Origin: Gammaproteobacteria bacterium | Lineage (GTDB): Bacteria > Pseudomonadota > Gammaproteobacteria > Steroidobacterales > Steroidobacteraceae | Direction: 5' to 3' | Assembly: GCA_017577615.1 (NCBI GenBank) | Contig: PKRE01000001.1 | Location: forward strand, 1 to 64,000 | DNA: 64,000 nucleotides | In this document: piece after piece, positions 43,965-52,995 of the stretch | Position numbering within the stretch: position 1 is the stretch's first letter | How the letters are laid out: each line of letters begins with the position of its first letter | Made by a program: the position numbers and the translations under genes | Notes under the pieces: generated by a model | What the model was told of the DNA's origin: nothing | What the model saw: the letters and a program-made list of their open reading frames with translations, nothing else | The model's database searches: none

Positions 43965-44070
43965 GTCCCCGATGAGTTAATGCCTTCCACCTCTTTTTCC
44001 CGCGAGCCTACGTCTTGCTCGAGCCGCCGCCGTGTGGGCGGGGTGCCAGCATTCCCCGACGGAGCATCCT

Positions 44071-44382
44071 ATGCCTTCCAAACCGTTCGTTGATCCCACA
44101 AATCCTGTTCGCTCCACTCAGGCAGAGTCGCGGGCGGCTGCGCGGCTCAGGGAGCAGCAGTTACGCGAAGCGCGTGAGACCGCGCTTCGAGAGCAGACCG
44201 CCGCGCACAACGACCCTTCGCAGCGTATCGCCGCATGGGAGCGGCTGCACGACCTTTCGCTGCCCAAGCACCCAGGCCATCCCTTGATAGCAGTGATCGC
44301 ACGTGAAACGCAGCTCGCCATAGCCCAGGTGCTCGACGAGCAGCGTCGTCGGCTGGATCAAGCGGCAGCACGCAGGCCGTGA
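44071..44382 (+). CDS. Hypothetical helical protein
   Basis: 103 residues from the ATG at 44071. The frame is open further upstream but the first residues there are not protein-like. Alanine/arginine-rich helix (RAAARLREQQLREARETAL), then ERLHDLSLPKHPGHPLIAVIARETQLAIAQVLDEQRRR. The HP-x-x-x-VIA-x-x-T segment reminds me of small uncharacterised gammaproteobacterial proteins, but I cannot name a family. Confidence 0.5.
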   Translation: MPSKPFVDPTNPVRSTQAESRAAARLREQQLREARETALREQTAAHNDPSQRIAAWERLHDLSLPKHPGHPLIAVIARETQLAIAQVLDEQRRRLDQAAARRP

Positions 44383-44398
44383 CCACCGGACGTTTCGG

Positions 44399-44815
44399 CT
44401 AAGGCTCGATGAGACGGTCGACCACCAGGGCCAGACGCTTTTCGTGCTTCGCTGCGGCGAATATCAGCTCCCCTTCGAAGGTGACTCTCTTGCCCAGTAG
44501 GTTTCCCTGCTTGGCTACGAGCTCTGGCGGCAGCAGGAGCTGGATTTCCCGTTGATAGCGCTCGCGCGGATGCCGTGATTCAGGGTCGACGACGCACACA
44601 CCCGGCTCGAGCAGCAAGACGAGTATCACGCGCGCCTCATCGCCCCGCGCGATGCTTCGGTAATCCGGCGGACCTGGGTATGTCTGGCGCGCAACGGTAC
44701 CGGTCAGCATGACGCGACCGTACTCGAGGCAGCCGGAGCGCGCCCCAACGCCCACCCCCACGAGAAGCGCGCAGCACGCGGCGGACCACACTGTTCGTCT
44801 CGCTGTACCAAACAC
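44399..44815 (-). CDS. DUF4431-like secreted protein
   Basis: About 138 residues from a GTG at 44815; start uncertain. A hydrophobic N terminus (VWSAACCALLVGVGVGA) looks like a signal peptide. The core VMLTGTVARQTYPGPPDYRS, GDEARVILVLLLEPGVCV and GKRVTFEGELIFA follows the DUF4431 pattern (GTV..., PGPPNYESI..GD, L..P.CV). It follows the AsnB-like gene by 28 bp on the same strand. Function unknown. Confidence 0.6.
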   Translation of the reverse strand: MFGTARRTVWSAACCALLVGVGVGARSGCLEYGRVMLTGTVARQTYPGPPDYRSIARGDEARVILVLLLEPGVCVVDPESRHPRERYQREIQLLLPPELVAKQGNLLGKRVTFEGELIFAAAKHEKRLALVVDRLIEP

Positions 44816-44843
44816 GACGCGCGGGATCGGCCTCCAAGCGCGC

Positions 44844-46670
44844 TCAAGCAGTGTGCAGCATGGGCGCGGCTGTCGGCTGCTCAGCTGGCGGTGTGCCAGG
44901 TGCACGGATGAGATAAGGCTGGACGCTGCCGTCCACGAACGAGCGACACCAAAGCTCGATGAGGAGCAAAGTCCACAGGTGATAGAACGCTTGACTCGGA
45001 TATCGCCCGCGCGCGACCAGCTCGCACAAGGACCTGACCTCGTCGGCATCGAAGAGCCCGCGCTTTCGCAGTGCCTCAGGCGACAGCAACTGATTACTCA
45101 GTTGCTGCACGACGCCGTGCAACCGCTCGTCACGCTTGATGCGAATCAGATCTTTCGAGCGTTCGGCGAACTCCGCCGGTAGTATTCCTTGAGCGGCCAC
45201 GCGCAGGATGTGCTTGCGGGACCGACCGCGGATCTTGAGATGCCCAGGAATACGAAACGCGCACGCAGCCACGTCGCGATCGTGAAAGATTGAGCCGAGC
45301 TCCAATCCGCTCCAAGCGTGCAGTCGCTCGATCGCGCTGATTTCGCTCGGATAGTCGAGCCCGCTCAACAACGCCGCATTGAGCGGCTCGGCCGCTGCCA
45401 AGGCAATGCTCTTCGTCTGCAACGATCGCTCACACGCAACAGCACGCGGCGGCTGAATGTGATGCCCACGCGAGTATGCCGCTACGAGCAATCGCCCCAG
45501 GAGCCCTGTCGGTCGTTTTCCGCTCTGCGTGTAATCGTAGAACTGCAACAAGGCCCCGCGCGCGAAGCGCAGATCACTTGCAAGCTTGATGAGCATGTGC
45601 CTCGGCATGCCGCCGAACAGCATGTCCGCCATGTGCCCGTACAAGATGATGGGAACCTCTGTCGCGGCGCGCTGCGCGACCAGGTGATAGACGAGCATTT
45701 CTTCCCGTGCGACCGGATCTTCCATTCGCCATATCACTTCTGGCAGCAGCCGCGCCAAGTCGCCGGCATCGATGACGATGTCGCGGTGCACCGCACCGAA
45801 GTGCTGAGCCGCTCGTCGTGCCTTGGCAAAAACCGGATCATCAGGATGAAAAGCAGCCGTGTACGTATAGATGGGCAGACTCGGTGCCACGTGCCGAACC
45901 ACACCGAGCGTCAGCACTGAGTCCAATCCTCCGCTGAGGCCGATTCCAACACGATCGTACGGTTCCACGAGGCGCTTGGCCGCATCGAGGATGCATTGGC
46001 GCAGCTCTCTGGCGCAGTCATCCTCTGCCGCATCCGCTCTGGCGTCCAATCGAAACGGAGAATACGAGCCTGCCTCGGCGGCCCGAGCATGAATCCTGAC
46101 CCATTGCCCCGGCCCCACCGCACGGATGCTGGCCTCGAGTGTCCGCTGAATGGGCAGATACTTGGTTGCCGAAACAAAGTCGGCCACGCTTGGATCCAAT
46201 TCGCCCTTCTCCGGCCTCGCTGCGAGCAGTGCCTTGTATTCGCTCGCGAACAGCCATGCGTCCCCTGTCTGCACAAAGTACAGCGGTTGCACCGCCCACC
46301 GGTCGACCGCGAGCAAAATGGAACAAGATTCAGCAAGGGCAATGGCAAATGCACCATTGATGCGCTCGAATCCGCTCGCGCCGAACTGGCAATAGAGGTC
46401 CCAAAGCAGCTGACGATCACCGGCGTGCGTCGCGGGAGGCACTGGCCGACCGAGCAGGCTCGCCAGCTCTGTCCGATTCAAAATCCTGCCCGCGTACACC
46501 AGCGGAATCTCCGACCCACCGACTGCCGATTGGTTGGTCCGACATGCAAGCCGGATACGGTTCGCTCTAGTGAGCGAATACTCGGATGCGCCGCGATGTG
46601 CCAAGCTCACGCTCATGAGCTCGAGGTCGCGATCGCGCACCGAGCCGAGACATCCGAATATCCCGCTCAT
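44844..46670 (-). CDS. Asparagine-synthetase-like protein, Cys nucleophile replaced by Ser
   Basis: 608 residues. The N-terminal class II amidotransferase fold is present (MSGIFGCLGS, LAHRGASEYS, ERINGAFAIALAE), but the nucleophile Cys2 of true AsnB (MCGI) is Ser2, so glutaminase activity is probably lost. The C-terminal synthetase domain has an intact ATP-pyrophosphatase motif (GLSGGLDSVL, SGGLDS 246-251) and the later GHMADMLFGG. Loss of Cys2 with a live synthetase is known in lasso-peptide cyclases and beta-lactam synthetases, which form amide bonds without glutamine. No lasso precursor or B protein was found nearby. AAGAGGAA lies about 9 nt before the ATG. Two halogenase-like genes lie about 950 bp upstream on the same strand. 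Confidence 0.85.
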   Translation of the reverse strand: MSGIFGCLGSVRDRDLELMSVSLAHRGASEYSLTRANRIRLACRTNQSAVGGSEIPLVYAGRILNRTELASLLGRPVPPATHAGDRQLLWDLYCQFGASGFERINGAFAIALAESCSILLAVDRWAVQPLYFVQTGDAWLFASEYKALLAARPEKGELDPSVADFVSATKYLPIQRTLEASIRAVGPGQWVRIHARAAEAGSYSPFRLDARADAAEDDCARELRQCILDAAKRLVEPYDRVGIGLSGGLDSVLTLGVVRHVAPSLPIYTYTAAFHPDDPVFAKARRAAQHFGAVHRDIVIDAGDLARLLPEVIWRMEDPVAREEMLVYHLVAQRAATEVPIILYGHMADMLFGGMPRHMLIKLASDLRFARGALLQFYDYTQSGKRPTGLLGRLLVAAYSRGHHIQPPRAVACERSLQTKSIALAAAEPLNAALLSGLDYPSEISAIERLHAWSGLELGSIFHDRDVAACAFRIPGHLKIRGRSRKHILRVAAQGILPAEFAERSKDLIRIKRDERLHGVVQQLSNQLLSPEALRKRGLFDADEVRSLCELVARGRYPSQAFYHLWTLLLIELWCRSFVDGSVQPYLIRAPGTPPAEQPTAAPMLHTA

Positions 46671-46780
46671 GGTGACTCATTCCTCTTGGCCGAATTCGGC
46701 CTCTTGAGCGAATTCTGCAACCGATCCCATTGCTCGCGGCTTACGAGCGCAGTGCAGCGTCGGTTCCGGATGATCAGCAT
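46667..46780 (-). CDS. 37-residue ORF coupled to the AsnB-like gene
   Basis: A short frame from an ATG at 46780 ends with a TGA overlapping the AsnB-like start (ATGA). The C-terminal half is charged (SREQWDRLQNSLKRP). The ribosome site of the AsnB-like gene lies inside it. No good ribosome site of its own and no known family. It could be a coupling ORF or chance. Confidence 0.25.
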   Translation of the reverse strand: MLIIRNRRCTALVSREQWDRLQNSLKRPNSAKRNESP

Positions 46781-47176
46781 GCCGAGATGCAGTGGGAGTT
46801 GAGTCGTGCTCGGCCCCAAAGGACAAAGATGCACCGAGCCGCGGCACACCGACTGGCAACATCATGCGCACACGCCTGGTACTTGGCGGCTTGCTTTGCC
46901 CGCGTCGATGCCAGGCTCATGTGCGCCACCAGGATAAGCGCCCTCGCTGTGAACGTCATGACCGATCCGAAGCAGCGAATGAGTCGTGTGTTGCGTGGCG
47001 CCCTGTGTAGGCAGCCCAGCCTCGGAGCATGCACCTTGTGGACAGCACTGGCTCGTGAATGCGATCTGCACTGCGATGGTTCCGCACCATCGCATTGCAC
47101 GTCCTGCCCGTGTCGGTTTCGACATCACCCAATCGTCCTTAGAGCAGCACACGTCACATCAAGAGGAGTCAACGCG
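46781..47176. other. Intergenic region, no gene recognised
   Basis: Several short frames on both strands but none with a good start and protein-like composition. It should carry promoters for the AsnB-like gene and DUF1428. An inverted repeat GCGATG (about 47073-47078) and CATCGC (47088-47093) is visible. Confidence 0.4.
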
Positions 47177-47557
47177 ATGTACATCGACGGATTTGTGATC
47201 CCGGTGCCCAAGGCGAGCAAGGAGCAGTTCATCGAACACGCACGCCGAGCCGACAGTGTCTTCATGGATCTGGGCGCGACACGCATCCTCGAGTGCTGGG
47301 GCGACAGCATACCCGAGGGTCAGGTCACGGATTTTCGCCGTGCCGTCAATGCCACCGAAGATGAGGAAGTGGTCTTCTCCTGGGTCGAGTGGCCGGACAA
47401 AGCGACGCGCGATGCCGCAATGGCGAAGATGATGGAGCTGATGAAAACCGATCCGCGCATGGACCCGCAGACCAATCCGATGCCATTCGACGGCAAGCGG
47501 CTGATATTCGGCGGCTTTGCGCCGGTCGTGACGCTCGTAAACGGCGGCGGTGGCTAA
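47177..47557 (+). CDS. DUF1428 family protein
   Basis: 126 residues from the ATG at 47177, with AAGAGGAG about 9 nt upstream. YIDGFVIPVPKASKEQFIEHA, GATRILECWGDSIPEGQVTDFRRAV and KRLIFGGFAPVV are typical of DUF1428, small dimeric alpha-beta barrel proteins of unknown function. It is on the opposite strand to its neighbours. Confidence 0.93.
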   Translation: MYIDGFVIPVPKASKEQFIEHARRADSVFMDLGATRILECWGDSIPEGQVTDFRRAVNATEDEEVVFSWVEWPDKATRDAAMAKMMELMKTDPRMDPQTNPMPFDGKRLIFGGFAPVVTLVNGGGG

Positions 47558-47616
47558 CGGTCGAGGAAGGTAATAGAGGAAGGGGGAAGAGAGAGCGCGC
47601 TTATCGCCCCCTTTCC

Positions 47617-49107
47617 CTATGCCCTCTTGTGATGCTGCTGCACGAAATCGACGTGGCGCGGCATCGATGCGGCAAGTCTTTCGATCTGCGCCTTGAGGAC
47701 TGCGACTTGCTCGCCGTTTACCCGCGCGAGCACGGACCGCTCGTGAACGCCGACTTGGTCGGGCACGCAGCCGCTTCCCAGCAGCACCCATGCCCAATCC
47801 ACCTCGTCGAAGGTCTCGTTGTCGAATAGATGAATGCGCGATGTCGCTAGATACAGGTCGAGCTTTTGTTGCAGGCGCGCGGGAAGAGGCGCGGCCTGGA
47901 TCGCTTGCCAATAGTCGCCGGTTATCGTCGTACCCACACGATAGTGTGCAATGGTGAAGTCTCGCAACGAATCGGCCTGCTCGCACATGAACCGGTTGTA
48001 CTCGATTGCCTCCAAGCGGCACGAGCTCGTCACAGGGAAGAGCTCGATAAACATGCCGATTCCGATCTGCGCAAGGTGCAGATTGGCACCGAGCAATGGC
48101 TCGAGCTGAACCGCAGTCTCGCCGATGGCGAGGCAGTTGCGCGTCCAAAACTCCTGCCTTCGTCCTTGCGAAAAGCGTTGCACGGCGGTCTCGCCGTCGT
48201 CCACAGATACGAGTTGCGCGAGCTCGTCGAACGCCTGCGCGTCCGACAGGAGAGCGCTGCAGTATACGTACCCCGCCACCGCGCTCTGCGCGAGTGGAAA
48301 GCGCCAGATCCAGCCTGTGGATCGCGCGATGGTCTCCGTCACCGGGCGGGGCTCAGCTACAGCCGGTATCCGCACGGAAAGTGCACGATCGTTTGGAAGC
48401 CACGCGCGCCAGTCTTCCCAAGCCGTGCTCGATATTCGGCTCATCAGCACGGCCTCTCGTCCAGAGCAGTCGATGAAAAAATCGCCGGCGAGCTGCTCGC
48501 CCGACCCAAGAATCAGGGCGGTGATCGTTCCGTCCTCCGCGTACGCGATCTCTGCGACTTGTCCGCACCTCGTCGCGACACCGAGCGCCGCCGCATGCTC
48601 GCGCAAGTACGCGGTCAACAATGTCTCATCGACGTGAAACGCGTACGTGAAGCTGTCTGCGAGCGGCTTACGCCTCGTCGGACGTGCGAAACGACCCATG
48701 CGGGCTGCTATCGCGCCAAGCGAATACGCCTCGGGACTTTCCGCTTGACCTTGCACCGCACGGAACAACAGGTACTTGTAGAATGGTAGGCCGCCGAGCT
48801 GCACGCCGATATCGCCATGCACGTGCAGATACCGACTGCTGATGTGCTGCCAGCCGCGATGCTCCGACGCGAGCTTGAACGTCGCATTGGTCCGGCATAC
48901 GAACTCCACTTCGTTAATGCCCAGGAGAGAGTGCAAGCCGCGGAGCGACGGCAGTGTCCAACGTCCAATTGCCGCTTGTGCTGGGCGCTCGGAAACGAGC
49001 ACGATGACTTCCAGCCCCTGACGGCCGAACGCCCGCTTGAGCGAGGCTGCGGCGAGCCAAGCGTTGCAATCTTCTCCGACGATGACGATGCGGCGCAGAG
49101 CGGTCAC
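47617..49107 (-). CDS. Halogenase-like flavoprotein homologue, degenerate
   Basis: 496 residues from a GTG at 49107 that overlaps the upstream stop as GTGA. It aligns along its length with its neighbour but has lost key motifs. The FAD loop GGGTAGW is GEDCNAW, GESTIP is GRWTLP, and EPLEST with its catalytic Glu is EPLLGA. The Lys in ATFKL and a WxWxxP form (WIWRFP) remain. GDFFIDCSGREAVL and LAQIGIGMFIELFP keep the fold. It probably cannot halogenate on its own; it may be a partner subunit or have a new role. Confidence 0.8.
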   Translation of the reverse strand: MTALRRIVIVGEDCNAWLAAASLKRAFGRQGLEVIVLVSERPAQAAIGRWTLPSLRGLHSLLGINEVEFVCRTNATFKLASEHRGWQHISSRYLHVHGDIGVQLGGLPFYKYLLFRAVQGQAESPEAYSLGAIAARMGRFARPTRRKPLADSFTYAFHVDETLLTAYLREHAAALGVATRCGQVAEIAYAEDGTITALILGSGEQLAGDFFIDCSGREAVLMSRISSTAWEDWRAWLPNDRALSVRIPAVAEPRPVTETIARSTGWIWRFPLAQSAVAGYVYCSALLSDAQAFDELAQLVSVDDGETAVQRFSQGRRQEFWTRNCLAIGETAVQLEPLLGANLHLAQIGIGMFIELFPVTSSCRLEAIEYNRFMCEQADSLRDFTIAHYRVGTTITGDYWQAIQAAPLPARLQQKLDLYLATSRIHLFDNETFDEVDWAWVLLGSGCVPDQVGVHERSVLARVNGEQVAVLKAQIERLAASMPRHVDFVQQHHKRA

Positions 49108-50636
49108 GGGACAACGCTCCTCGGCTGTTCCTCGGTCGTGCTCGCCGGGCAATACGCTCTTAGAAACTCATCGTGTGTGGGCATGCGCGCAACGGCGTGC
49201 TCGATCTGCCTGCGGACCGCTTCCATACGCTGGTCGACTTCGTCGTCATCGAACGAATCCACCAGGGGATCGTACGCGCGCGGTATCACACGCTGACCGA
49301 AGTACACGCAGAGCCAGCTCGGCTCGAGGAACAAGCCGTCCTTGTATGTGATGTGGCGTCCGCGATGCCGGAACAGCTCCAACCGGTGCGCCAGCGTATC
49401 CGGTATCGCCATGTGACGGCAGTATTCCCAGATCGGCGCATCGCACCGCTCCGTGGCGTGATAATGCAGGATCAGGAAATCGCGCACGCGGTCGTATTCC
49501 ATTGCGATCCATCGGTTGTAAGCCTCCACGACGCGCGGATCGAACGTGCAATCCGTCAGATAGTCGATCAATGTCGTGATGCCGATTTGAATGAGGTAAA
49601 TGCTGGTGGATTCCAGCGGCTCGAGAAACCCACTGGACAAACCGATCGCGACGCAGTTCTTGTTCCACGCCCGGCGCCTGCGCCCGGCGACAAAGCGCAG
49701 AAAGCGCGGCTCCGCCAGCGGGCGCCCATCGAGCCGCGACAGTAGTCGTTCAGCCGCCTCGTCGTCGGAAAGGAATTGACTGCTGTACACGTAACCGTTA
49801 CCGGTACGATGCTGCAATGGAATACGCCATTGCCAACCGGCCTCGCGCGCTGTTGCACGTGTATATGGCGTAATCGGACCCACCTTCTCGGAAGGCACGG
49901 CGACGGCCCGATCGCATGGTAACCAGTGTGTCCATTCTTCGTAGCCCGTCTTCAGCGTTTGCTCGATCAAGAGTCCACGAAATCCCGAGCAGTCGATAAA
50001 CAAATCCCCCTCGATCGTCGCTCCGTTCTCCATGACGAGCGACTCGATCCAGCCGTCTTCGGCGCGCTGACGCACGCCGACGACCTTTCCCTCGATGCGC
50101 TCCACGCCCAAACGTTCGGAGAACCGCCGCAGGTACTTGGCATAGTGCGCGGCGTCGAACTGAAAGGCGTATCCATACGCGGACAAGACCGAGGCCGGAT
50201 CGTCAGCAGGCAAGGCAAACTTGTTGGCGCGCGCCATGCGAATTGGAAGGGAATAGAAGTCGAGCGGCAGCGCACGCCCTTGCAGCGCCCGCTTGAGCCA
50301 ATGCTGATGAAATGCCACCCCACCGATGCGCGTCCCGAATGCACCGAACGCATGGATGTAGCTGTCGCCGATTCGTGCCCAGTCGACGAATTCGATGCCG
50401 AGCTTGAAAGTGGCCTGCGTCTGCGCCATCAGCTCGCGCTCGTCCAGCCCGATACGCCGGTTGAAATAGCGGATGTGAGGAATCGTCGACTCGCCAACGC
50501 CAACGGTGCCGATCTGCTCCGACTCGACGAGGCAGATGTGTCTGAGCGCGGGACTGAGCGTGGCGGCAAGCGCAGCGGCTGACATCCAGCCTGCTGTTCC
50601 ACCGCCCACAATTACGAATCGCAGCGGGGGACGCAC
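49104..50636 (-). CDS. Flavin-dependent (tryptophan-type) halogenase
   Basis: 510 residues. FAD motif VIVGGGTAGWMSA (residues 8-20), GVGESTIPHI, catalytic Lys78 in TQATFKLGI (equivalent to PrnA Lys79), GDLFIDCSGFRGLLI, the WxWxIP halogenase signature WQWRIP (268-273), and the catalytic Glu of EPLESTSIYLIQIG (about 342). All residues expected for chloride oxidation and HOCl transfer are present. Substrate may be tryptophan or a peptide or polymer; many such proteins in this group of bacteria are of unknown substrate. First of a coupled pair. Confidence 0.92.
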   Translation of the reverse strand: MRPPLRFVIVGGGTAGWMSAAALAATLSPALRHICLVESEQIGTVGVGESTIPHIRYFNRRIGLDERELMAQTQATFKLGIEFVDWARIGDSYIHAFGAFGTRIGGVAFHQHWLKRALQGRALPLDFYSLPIRMARANKFALPADDPASVLSAYGYAFQFDAAHYAKYLRRFSERLGVERIEGKVVGVRQRAEDGWIESLVMENGATIEGDLFIDCSGFRGLLIEQTLKTGYEEWTHWLPCDRAVAVPSEKVGPITPYTRATAREAGWQWRIPLQHRTGNGYVYSSQFLSDDEAAERLLSRLDGRPLAEPRFLRFVAGRRRRAWNKNCVAIGLSSGFLEPLESTSIYLIQIGITTLIDYLTDCTFDPRVVEAYNRWIAMEYDRVRDFLILHYHATERCDAPIWEYCRHMAIPDTLAHRLELFRHRGRHITYKDGLFLEPSWLCVYFGQRVIPRAYDPLVDSFDDDEVDQRMEAVRRQIEHAVARMPTHDEFLRAYCPASTTEEQPRSVVP

Positions 50637-50891
50637 TTCTTGTATGTGTTCGTCGGTTGATCAGGCACCAATGCCTACGGTGGCGGCGCCATCCTAAAGG
50701 GAAGACCAGCGACAGAAAAGCCCTGGCAGGCTCCCGACTGTACGCGGTCGACTCGAGGAGGGCTGCTACGCGCCAGAACTGCGAGGCACAAGTGACGACC
50801 GTCTGCACCGCCCTTCCCTAAACCCGTATTCCCTTCGTCCCTCGTTGTCCATTCCCTATTGTTGTCGAGTGCTGACCATCCAGGTGCTCTC

Positions 50892-51680
50892 ATGCGTTGC
50901 ATCCTCATCGCAATGTTCACGATCGTCATTGCCGTGTCCGCGCCGGCGGACGAGTGGGACGGATACGAGCGGCTGACCCGCGAACAGGTGCTGAAGGTCG
51001 TTGCGGCCGCCGCTACCGAAGCGCCGGATCTCTATGCAAAGAACTTGTCCGGTCTCGATCTCGCTGGAGTCGACTTCAAGCGTGCGAACCTTTCCGCCGC
51101 GGTGCTCAACGATGCGAACCTGGCTGGCGCGCACCTCGACGGTTGCCGGCTCAATGTTTCCTTCCTTCAGCGCGCGAATTTGGCCGGTGCCACGCTGCGC
51201 GGAACAACGCTGTTCTCCGTCCAGGGTCAAGCCAGTAACTTGCGCGACGCGGATTTTTCCGGAGCGCGTCTGATCGGCGACTTCCAGGATGCCGATCTTT
51301 CGAATGCGAATCTGACGCGTGTGAATGCTGCAGCCGACATGAAGAACCAGTCGATGGGCCTCATGCGCACGAGCATCGTCAGCGCCACCGCCGTGAACGC
51401 CGATTTGTCCGGCTCCGATTTCTCGAGAGCCAACATGAGCTTCACTGACTTCAGCCACGCCAAGCTCATCGGCACGAAGCTTTATCGTGCCGAGCTGAGC
51501 GGTGCGCGACTGGAAGGTGCCGATCTCAGAGGGGCAGACTTGCGGGAAGCCGTGCTCATCGACGTGGACCTGACGCGGGCCAATCTCGAGAACGCTGATT
51601 TCACGGGCGCCAATCTCCGCGGCGTGCGCGGTCTCGAGACCGCCAAGCGCGATGGCGCGCGCGGCCTCAGCGGTCCGTAG
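50892..51680 (+). CDS. Exported pentapeptide-repeat protein
   Basis: 262 residues from the ATG at 50892 (MRCILIAMFTIVIAVSAPAD, a signal peptide). From about residue 50 on it is A(D/N)LXX repeats: LDLAGVDFKRANLSAAVLND, ANLAGAHLDG, ANLAGATLRG, ADLSNANLTR, ARLEGADLRGADLREAVLID, ANLENADFTGANLRGV. These stack into a right-handed quadrilateral beta-helix. The signal peptide sets it apart from cytoplasmic gyrase-protecting Qnr/MfpA types. Role unknown. Confidence 0.92.
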   Translation: MRCILIAMFTIVIAVSAPADEWDGYERLTREQVLKVVAAAATEAPDLYAKNLSGLDLAGVDFKRANLSAAVLNDANLAGAHLDGCRLNVSFLQRANLAGATLRGTTLFSVQGQASNLRDADFSGARLIGDFQDADLSNANLTRVNAAADMKNQSMGLMRTSIVSATAVNADLSGSDFSRANMSFTDFSHAKLIGTKLYRAELSGARLEGADLRGADLREAVLIDVDLTRANLENADFTGANLRGVRGLETAKRDGARGLSGP

Positions 51681-51716
51681 CGTTCGGGAGTCGCGCTCCG
51701 GGCTCGTGGCTGCCGC

Positions 51717-52895
51717 CTAGCGCTCTACAGCTTTCTCCAGCGCCAAGTGCACGAAGAGCAGCATGCTCCAGCACGCAAGCAGAACGACTGGAATGGAGTT
51801 GAGTCCCACGTGCTGGGCGACCACACCGCACAGGGCTGGCAGGCCCGCGAAACCCACCGCGGCGACGGCGATCTGCGCACCGATGGCATTGGCCGTGTGC
51901 TGCTGCCCGAGACGCTGAGGCGTCATCGAGATCATGCAAGGAAAAATCGGGCCAGATGCAGCGCCGAGCACGCCAAGCGCGAAGATGTCCACGACGGCAT
52001 GAATGTCGAGCACAAGCAGCAGCATCGCGGCCGAGGCAACGACGATGCTGATCGCTGTCACGCGTCCGGGATGTAAGTCGGCAGGCAGACAAGCATAGCC
52101 GAGCCGGCTCGCAAACAGCCCGCCCCAATACAACGAGACGGCCAATCCCGCCGCAGAGGTCGCCACGTCACGAGCCTCATACAGCAGCGAGAACGCCCAT
52201 GCGCCCGCCGCCGCTTCGCAGCCGGTATAGAGCAAGAACACCAGCAATGAGAGCTGCACACGGCCCGAGCGGAGCGTTTGCAGCAGGCTCGCCTGAGAGT
52301 GCGCGGCATGCCGAGCGACCGGCGCACCCCATTGTATGCGGCTCATCGCAAACGCGAGCGCCAGCGCGAACTCGAAAGCGACGACCACGACATAGCCGTA
52401 GCGCCAGTCGTACCCATGCACGAGCGTTGCCGTCAGCAACGCAGGTCCGAGCGCCGCGCCGACGCCCCAGAACGCATGCAGCACGTTGACCAATCGTGCG
52501 CTGTAGTGCACCGCTGCATGGGTATTAATCGCCGCATCGATGGCGCCGCCGCCACAGCCAGTCAGCAGCCCGAATGCGACGATCACAGACCATGACGGCG
52601 CCATGACGTAGCCGAGCAAGGCTGCACCCGTCAGCGCGCATGAGGCTGCCAGAAGCGTCCCTAGCCCGACGCGAGCAAGTAGCGCTCCGGCCATAGTGCT
52701 GGCGATCACGTAACCGGCTGTCGCAGAGACGTAGAGCGGTCCCAGAGCGCTCAAGGGCAGATCGAAATCGGCGCGCATCTGCGGCCAGGCGACACCGATG
52801 AGCGCATCCGGCAGCCCGAGCGCGATATACGCGACGAACGTCAGTGCCAGCAGCAGTCGGCGATGGGATACGGAGGGCGTGCTGGTCTTGGTCAC
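51717..52895 (-). CDS. MFS transporter
   Basis: 392 residues, about 12 hydrophobic helices. LLALTFVAYIALGLPDALIGVAWPQMRADFDLP and the loop after TM2 (AGALLARVGLGTLLA) fit the FucP/YhjX-like major facilitator subgroup. HAFWGVGAALGPALLT and ASGPIFPCMISMTPQRLG are further hallmarks; the last resembles fucose/glucose permeases. The start is a GTG at 52895 with no clear ribosome site. Convergent with the pentapeptide gene, 36 bp apart. Confidence 0.87.
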   Translation of the reverse strand: MTKTSTPSVSHRRLLLALTFVAYIALGLPDALIGVAWPQMRADFDLPLSALGPLYVSATAGYVIASTMAGALLARVGLGTLLAASCALTGAALLGYVMAPSWSVIVAFGLLTGCGGGAIDAAINTHAAVHYSARLVNVLHAFWGVGAALGPALLTATLVHGYDWRYGYVVVVAFEFALALAFAMSRIQWGAPVARHAAHSQASLLQTLRSGRVQLSLLVFLLYTGCEAAAGAWAFSLLYEARDVATSAAGLAVSLYWGGLFASRLGYACLPADLHPGRVTAISIVVASAAMLLLVLDIHAVVDIFALGVLGAASGPIFPCMISMTPQRLGQQHTANAIGAQIAVAAVGFAGLPALCGVVAQHVGLNSIPVVLLACWSMLLFVHLALEKAVER

Positions 52896-52970
52896 TGGGG
52901 GACGGCCAGGAACGTGATTCGTCCTGCGCGCGGCGGATAACGCAGCGCAGAGCGTTTGCGCGACATCTAG

Positions 52971-52995
52971 AGCCTACAGGCGACCGCCTACAGCC
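52971..52995. repeat. Family C repeat copy
   Basis: AGCCTACAGGCGACCGCCTACAGCC words, split around CGACC, overlap the stop of the DUF1080 gene at 52988. Related to the inverted repeat at 17584-17628. Confidence 0.45.

Noticed and set aside
46774..47100. Possible lasso-peptide B protein or precursor upstream of the AsnB-like gene
   Set aside because: No RRE, Cys-His-Asp protease motif or leader/core pattern can be read in any frame, and starts lack ribosome sites.
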